DNA of 64,000 nucleotides from contig NZ_JAGIOE010000001.1 in NCBI RefSeq assembly GCF_017876575.1, forward strand, positions 1,302,001 to 1,366,000, written 5' to 3'. The DNA comes from Paeniglutamicibacter psychrophenolicus. Lineage in GTDB: Bacteria; Actinomycetota; Actinomycetes; Actinomycetales; Micrococcaceae. The notes beneath the pieces were generated by a model, which worked only from the letters and a program-made list of their open reading frames with translations, did no database searches and was not told the origin of the DNA. How positions within the stretch are numbered: position 1 is the stretch's first letter; each line of letters starts with the position of its first letter. Positions 60,932-64,000 of the stretch are shown here, piece by piece. The translations under genes and the position numbers were made by a program.

Positions 60932-61878
60932 ACGGGTGGGAGGAACACGTGGCCGACTACCTGCGGCTCCGTCGCCAACTCGGTGCCCACCTGGCAGAGG
61001 ACGAACGGCTGTTGGGCCGGTACACGACCCACCTGGCCGCCAGCGGCAGCCCGAGCATCACCACCGCCAATGCCGTCTCGTGGGCGCAGGCCTCCTTCAG
61101 CGGAACGGGCAACCCCGTGGCCCGTGCGGCCAGGCGGCTCAGGGCCGTGCGGGGCTTTGCCACCTATATGCACGCGGTGGACCCCGCCCACGAGATCCCG
61201 CCCCAGGGGATCTTCGCCCACCCCGTCCACCGGACGGCACCGTACATTTACACCAGCGCCGAGACCTCCGCGCTGATCAAGGCCGCGGGGCATCTCGGCC
61301 ACGGGATCCGGGCACGGACCTATCCCACGTTGTTTGGGCTGCTGGCTGCCACCGGGCTCAGGGTCGGTGAAGCGCTGGGCCTGGACCGTGGAGATGTCGA
61401 CCTTGAAGCCGGGATATTAACGGTTAGCAGCGGCAAATCCCGCCACCAGCGACTGGTGCCGCTGCATGGGAGCACCACCGCGGCATTGGGCCGGTACTCG
61501 TCGTGGCGTGATGGGCATGAGCAGCAGAGATACGCCGGCAGTGCATCGTTTTTCATCAACCGTGACGGCGACCGGCTTCCCTATCACAACGTCCTGATGG
61601 CGTTCCGGCAGGCAGCCGGCGCAGCCGGGATACAAACCCATCGGCTGCATCCCCGGATGCATGACCTGAGACATGCCTTCGCGGTAAATGCCCTGCTGGG
61701 TTGGTACCGCGAGGGGGCCGACGTCGCGGCCATGATGCCCGCGCTCTCAACGTATTTGGGGCACAGCGACCCGGCCAACACCTATTGGTACCTCAGCGCG
61801 GTCCCCGAACTGTTGGCCCATGCCTCGGCCCGGTTGGCCGCCGGCGCCGCCACCCCGGAAGGGCAGGAAAGGCCATGA
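60928..61878 (+). CDS. ritB: tyrosine recombinase RitB
   Basis: A 316-residue tyrosine recombinase. Arg in TGLRVGEALGLDRGDVD, Lys in SSGKSRHQRLVPL, His-x-x-Arg in MHDLRHAFAV, His in YLGHSDP and Tyr in NTYWYLS are in order. The middle gene of the trio, joined by four-base overlaps on both sides, so the three proteins are made in a coupled way. Confidence 0.88.
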   Translation: MNGWEEHVADYLRLRRQLGAHLAEDERLLGRYTTHLAASGSPSITTANAVSWAQASFSGTGNPVARAARRLRAVRGFATYMHAVDPAHEIPPQGIFAHPVHRTAPYIYTSAETSALIKAAGHLGHGIRARTYPTLFGLLAATGLRVGEALGLDRGDVDLEAGILTVSSGKSRHQRLVPLHGSTTAALGRYSSWRDGHEQQRYAGSASFFINRDGDRLPYHNVLMAFRQAAGAAGIQTHRLHPRMHDLRHAFAVNALLGWYREGADVAAMMPALSTYLGHSDPANTYWYLSAVPELLAHASARLAAGAATPEGQERP

Positions 61879-62867
61879 CCAGTTTCGCCCCTTTGCTGCA
61901 GTCTTTCTTCACCGATCGGTTGATGACCCAGCGCCAGGCCAGTCCGAACACGATCGCCTCCTACCGGGACACCTTCAAGCTGCTGCTTGGCCACGTTCAG
62001 GAGCAGACGGGCAAGACGCCCTCGGCCATGGCGATCGGTGACCTGGATGCGGGCACCATCACCGGGTTCCTCACCCATTTGGAGACGGTCCGGGGAAACA
62101 GCGTGCGGACCCGCAACGCACGCCTGGCGGCCATCCATTCGCTGTTCGCCTACGCCGCACTGCGCCACCCCGAGCAGGCGGCGGTGATCCAGCGGGTCCT
62201 GGCAATTCCGACCGCACGAATCCAACGCAACATCGTCTCCTGGCTCGACCGGGACGAGGCCGATGCGTTGCTGGCCGCCTGCAACCAAGGCACCAGGACC
62301 GGCCGACGTGATCATGCACTCTTCAGCCTGGCGATCCAGACGGGGCTACGCGTCAGCGAACTGATCGGCCTGAACATCGCGGACATCCACACCGGAACCG
62401 GGCCGCACGTCCATTGCCTGGGCAAGGGCCGCAAGGAACGACGGACACCATTGCTCCCGGCGGTCCTGGAGATCCTGGGCAGCTGGATCGCGGAACGCGG
62501 CGGCACCGCCGAGGACCCGCTGTTCACGACCACGACCGGGCGCCGACTCAGCCGGGACGCGATCGAACAGCGCCTGCGCGTCACGGTGGCCACCGCTGCG
62601 GCATCACGCCCGTCATTGAACGGCAAGCGGGTCACCGCCCACACGATGCGTCACACGGCTGCGATGAGACTGCTCCAATCCGGGGTCGACACCACGGTCA
62701 TCGCGCTCTGGCTAGGCCACGAGCAAATTTCCACGACGAATATTTACATCCATGCAGACATGACCCTCAAGGAGAACGCCATCGCGAAGGTCGCCCCGTC
62801 CGCGGTCGCCGCCCAGGGCCGCTACCAGCCCACGGACGCCGTCATTGCGTTCCTCGAGGCGCTCTGA
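61875..62867 (+). CDS. ritC: tyrosine recombinase RitC
   Basis: A 330-residue recombinase, closest of the three to XerC/phage integrases. Arg in TGLRVSELIGLN, Lys in LGKGRKERRTPL, His-x-x-Arg in AHTMRHTAAM, His in WLGHEQ and Tyr in TTNIYIHAD. The TGA stop at 62865-62867 lies at the inner edge of the right inverted repeat, so the repeat also ends the gene. Confidence 0.88.
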   Translation: MTSFAPLLQSFFTDRLMTQRQASPNTIASYRDTFKLLLGHVQEQTGKTPSAMAIGDLDAGTITGFLTHLETVRGNSVRTRNARLAAIHSLFAYAALRHPEQAAVIQRVLAIPTARIQRNIVSWLDRDEADALLAACNQGTRTGRRDHALFSLAIQTGLRVSELIGLNIADIHTGTGPHVHCLGKGRKERRTPLLPAVLEILGSWIAERGGTAEDPLFTTTTGRRLSRDAIEQRLRVTVATAAASRPSLNGKRVTAHTMRHTAAMRLLQSGVDTTVIALWLGHEQISTTNIYIHADMTLKENAIAKVAPSAVAAQGRYQPTDAVIAFLEAL

Positions 62868-62956
62868 TTATGCCGATAAGACGGCCCCGGGCGCCGCCGG
62901 AACCCGGGCCGCCGACACCGGTATCGGCATAACCACAACCTCGGCATAACACGACC
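62865..62956. repeat. RIT right inverted repeat
   Basis: 92 bases, inverse of 59568-59659 with one mismatch (C for A near the middle). It holds three TTATGCCGA-type units and ends with CACGACC at 62950-62956. Confidence 0.9.
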
Positions 62957-63388
62957 AGGCCTGACCCGGCCCGGTGGCCTTCACCACGGGCTTCTCCCGC
63001 CGCCCCTGCTTGTTCTCGCGTCTGGTGGGGATCGTGGGGCGCAGCATCTGGTCCTCGATCTCTGCCGCGATGCGCCACCAGGTGCGCCGGGAGGCGAGCA
63101 TGACCCCGTCGTCCCACGCCGTGGCGAAGGAATGGTCCACGGAGACCTGATCGGCCCAGCCCAGCATGATGTATTCGCTGATTCGCTCCCGGTCCCCGGG
63201 ACTGATGCGGCTCTCGTAGGCGCGCTCGGACTGGTGGATCGGGTCTTGGACTTGTTCCCGGGGATTTTGCCGGTAATGCCAGGTGGAACGCGATACGCCC
63301 GTCAGTTCAAGCGCCTTCCGCTGGGAGCCGGTGAACTCCGCCAGGGTGCGGACGAGGTGGTTCTCGGTGTCTAGGAACTTTTCGGATC
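62957..63388 (-). pseudogene. IS3-type transposase orfB, 5' fragment
   Basis: The reading begins in the -1 frame over the end of orfA (LDTENHLVRTLAEF, then TGVSRSTWHYRQNP) and proceeds through YESRISPGDRERISEYIM and SRRTWWRIAAEIEDQMLRP to PGQAWS, where the RIT element interrupts. There is no start codon of its own near the front, so the intact gene was probably expressed by frameshifting from orfA, as in most IS3 elements. Confidence 0.8.
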
Positions 63389-63775
63389 GTTCGTCTGCTT
63401 CGTATCGGGCCCTGGCACGTTCAAGTCGTGCAAGAGCCCGATAGCTTTTCCCAGGGCCACGTTTGATCCCTCGAGTTCACGGATGCGGTCCTTGAGCTGC
63501 TCGACTTCTGACTGGTGTTCGGCGATCTCCTTGGCGCGCGCTTTTTCAAACGCGGACCGTTCGCCTTGTGTGCGGGCCATGTGTCCATGATCCCTTGGTA
63601 TCAGGTTCCGGTCGAGGTCGCCCTCGTAGACCAGCTTCCGCCACTGCTGGAACTTCCACCTCGGCACCGACTGGGCGGCAAGCCATGCCACCTTCGTCCC
63701 GTGTGGCTGAAGATAGTACTCGTGCACGAACTGACGGATCTCCTCACGGGTTTGCCCCTGGGCGGTAACTGTCAT
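63371..63775 (-). CDS. IS3-type transposase orfA-like protein
   Basis: A 134-residue protein. The N-terminal half has a helix-turn-helix-like region (HGTKVAWLAAQSVPRWKFQQWRKL), and the C-terminal half (about 75-120) is a coiled coil (AKEIAEHQSEVEQLKDRIRELE), the OrfA dimerisation segment. ATG at 63775 has AAGGAG six bases upstream. It ends with the text AAAAGTTCCTAG, where a -1 slip would join orfB. Intact, but the element cannot transpose itself with orfB broken. Confidence 0.78.
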   Translation of the reverse strand: MTVTAQGQTREEIRQFVHEYYLQPHGTKVAWLAAQSVPRWKFQQWRKLVYEGDLDRNLIPRDHGHMARTQGERSAFEKARAKEIAEHQSEVEQLKDRIRELEGSNVALGKAIGLLHDLNVPGPDTKQTNDPKSS

Positions 63776-63933
63776 GGCTGTCTCCTTCAATCACTTAAGA
63801 AAGAACCGGGTGGCTCACAACCAGCCTGACGTAGAGGGGACCTTGCTGTTTTCAGGGTCAATGCACAGCATGGGGCCGTGCCGGACATGGTTGAGCAGGT
63901 CCAATGCTTGCCAGCCCCATCGATATGTGCAAC

Positions 63934-63955
63934 TATCTGCGTATGAATGCAGATA
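63934..63955. promoter_or_regulatory. operator over the ArsR start codon
   Basis: TATCTGC (63934-63940) and GCAGATA (63949-63955) are inverted across eight bases that include the ATG at 63943. A promoter (TTGCCA 63908-63913, 17 bases, AACTAT 63931-63936) predicts a transcript start at or beside this ATG. Confidence 0.55.
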
Positions 63956-64000
63956 ACAAGTCTTGTTCGTTGGACACCGACAGCCAGTACGTCGAACTGG
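63943..64000 (+). CDS. ArsR-family regulator, 5' end only
   Basis: Nineteen codons (MNADNKSCSLDTDSQYVEL) run off the right edge. This opening resembles metal-sensing ArsR/SmtB regulators of the KmtR/CzrA kind, which begin with a short polar arm and then a helix of the type YVELAxEVF. The operator spanning its start and the absence of a ribosome site fit a self-repressed, leaderless gene. With so little sequence the family call is tentative. Confidence 0.45.
   Translation, partial: MNADNKSCSLDTDSQYVEL

Larger units (their letters stand above)
59550..62956. mobile_element. RIT (recombinase in trio) element
   Basis: A 3.4-kb element with three consecutive, overlapping tyrosine recombinase genes between 92-bp inverted repeats differing at one base. 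This is the defining layout of RIT elements. It sits inside the orfB of an IS3-type element, and the host frame is restored exactly by its removal. An extra 18-bp palindrome lies only at the left end. All three genes look intact. Confidence 0.88.
58916..63832 (-). mobile_element. IS3-type insertion sequence, split by a RIT element
   Basis: Outer limits are set by partly matching inverted ends (TGTCAAGCTG near 58916 and, on the other strand, ACGTCAGGCTG ending near 63832) flanking orfA and orfB. Inside, the 3.4-kb RIT element divides orfB. No clear target duplication is seen, so the ends are approximate. Confidence 0.6.

Noticed and set aside
1-64000. CRISPR arrays, tRNA and rRNA genes, replication origin
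   Set aside because: No regularly spaced repeats, no cloverleaf-like segments and no clustered DnaA boxes were seen on reading; a covariance-model search was not possible here.

Overview
The window is high-GC bacterial DNA from an actinomycete, most likely a soil member of the Micrococcaceae (Arthrobacter in the broad sense, including Paeniglutamicibacter and Glutamicibacter). This rests on codon use, the benABCD/cat and MntR-ABC gene types, a WXG100-like protein, a DUF222/13E12 HNH gene, frequent GTG starts and several promoters that point to leaderless transcripts. The genus is an inference. I saw no rRNA, tRNA or CRISPR array.

Layout. 1-2014: two co-directional flavoproteins of the acyl-CoA dehydrogenase fold (DszC/SfnB type). 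2101-4275: two divergent genes of unknown function, one cut by an in-frame amber codon. 4337-5806: an APC amino-acid permease. 6224-7938: an ABC-2 exporter pair. 7997-11368: an MntR-type regulator facing a manganese/zinc ABC importer whose promoter carries two palindromes. 11546-12328: a two-domain VOC protein. 12476-17544: an assimilatory nitrate operon (narK, catalytic subunit, FAD/BFD subunit). 17545-18601: about 1 kb without a convincing gene.

18602-29062 is a two-armed catabolic locus around a GntR regulator. The left arm holds two DUF1185 (PF06684) proteins, an alpha/beta hydrolase, an aldehyde dehydrogenase, a tautomerase and a luciferase-like monooxygenase. The right arm holds a SnoaL-flavin reductase fusion, a BCCT transporter, an NCS1 transporter and a cysteine amidohydrolase. 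The enzyme set fits reductive-flavin ring cleavage of an N-heteroaromatic, perhaps a betaine such as trigonelline, followed by aldehyde oxidation and amide hydrolysis. It is the best candidate here for an incompletely described system.

29197-39652 is mostly housekeeping: purB, a WXG100-like protein plus a lipase-like partner, a small membrane protein, hisC, a branched-chain 2-oxoacid dehydrogenase operon (E1alpha, E1beta, E2), a lipoprotein and a lone trpF. 39817-57276 is a benzoate-to-3-oxoadipate-enol-lactone region: catR, catB, catC, an intervening HNH gene, catA, a flavin reductase, a small ORF, a hydrolase, a large LuxR-type ATPase regulator, benK, benDCBA and benE. BenC carries an unexpected FCD domain.

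57317-58858 is a ChrB-like/DUF1232/DUF2127 operon. 58916-63832 is an IS3-type element whose orfB is split by a complete RIT element (three tyrosine recombinases with 92-bp inverted repeats). The window closes with the start of an ArsR-type regulator whose operator overlaps its start codon.
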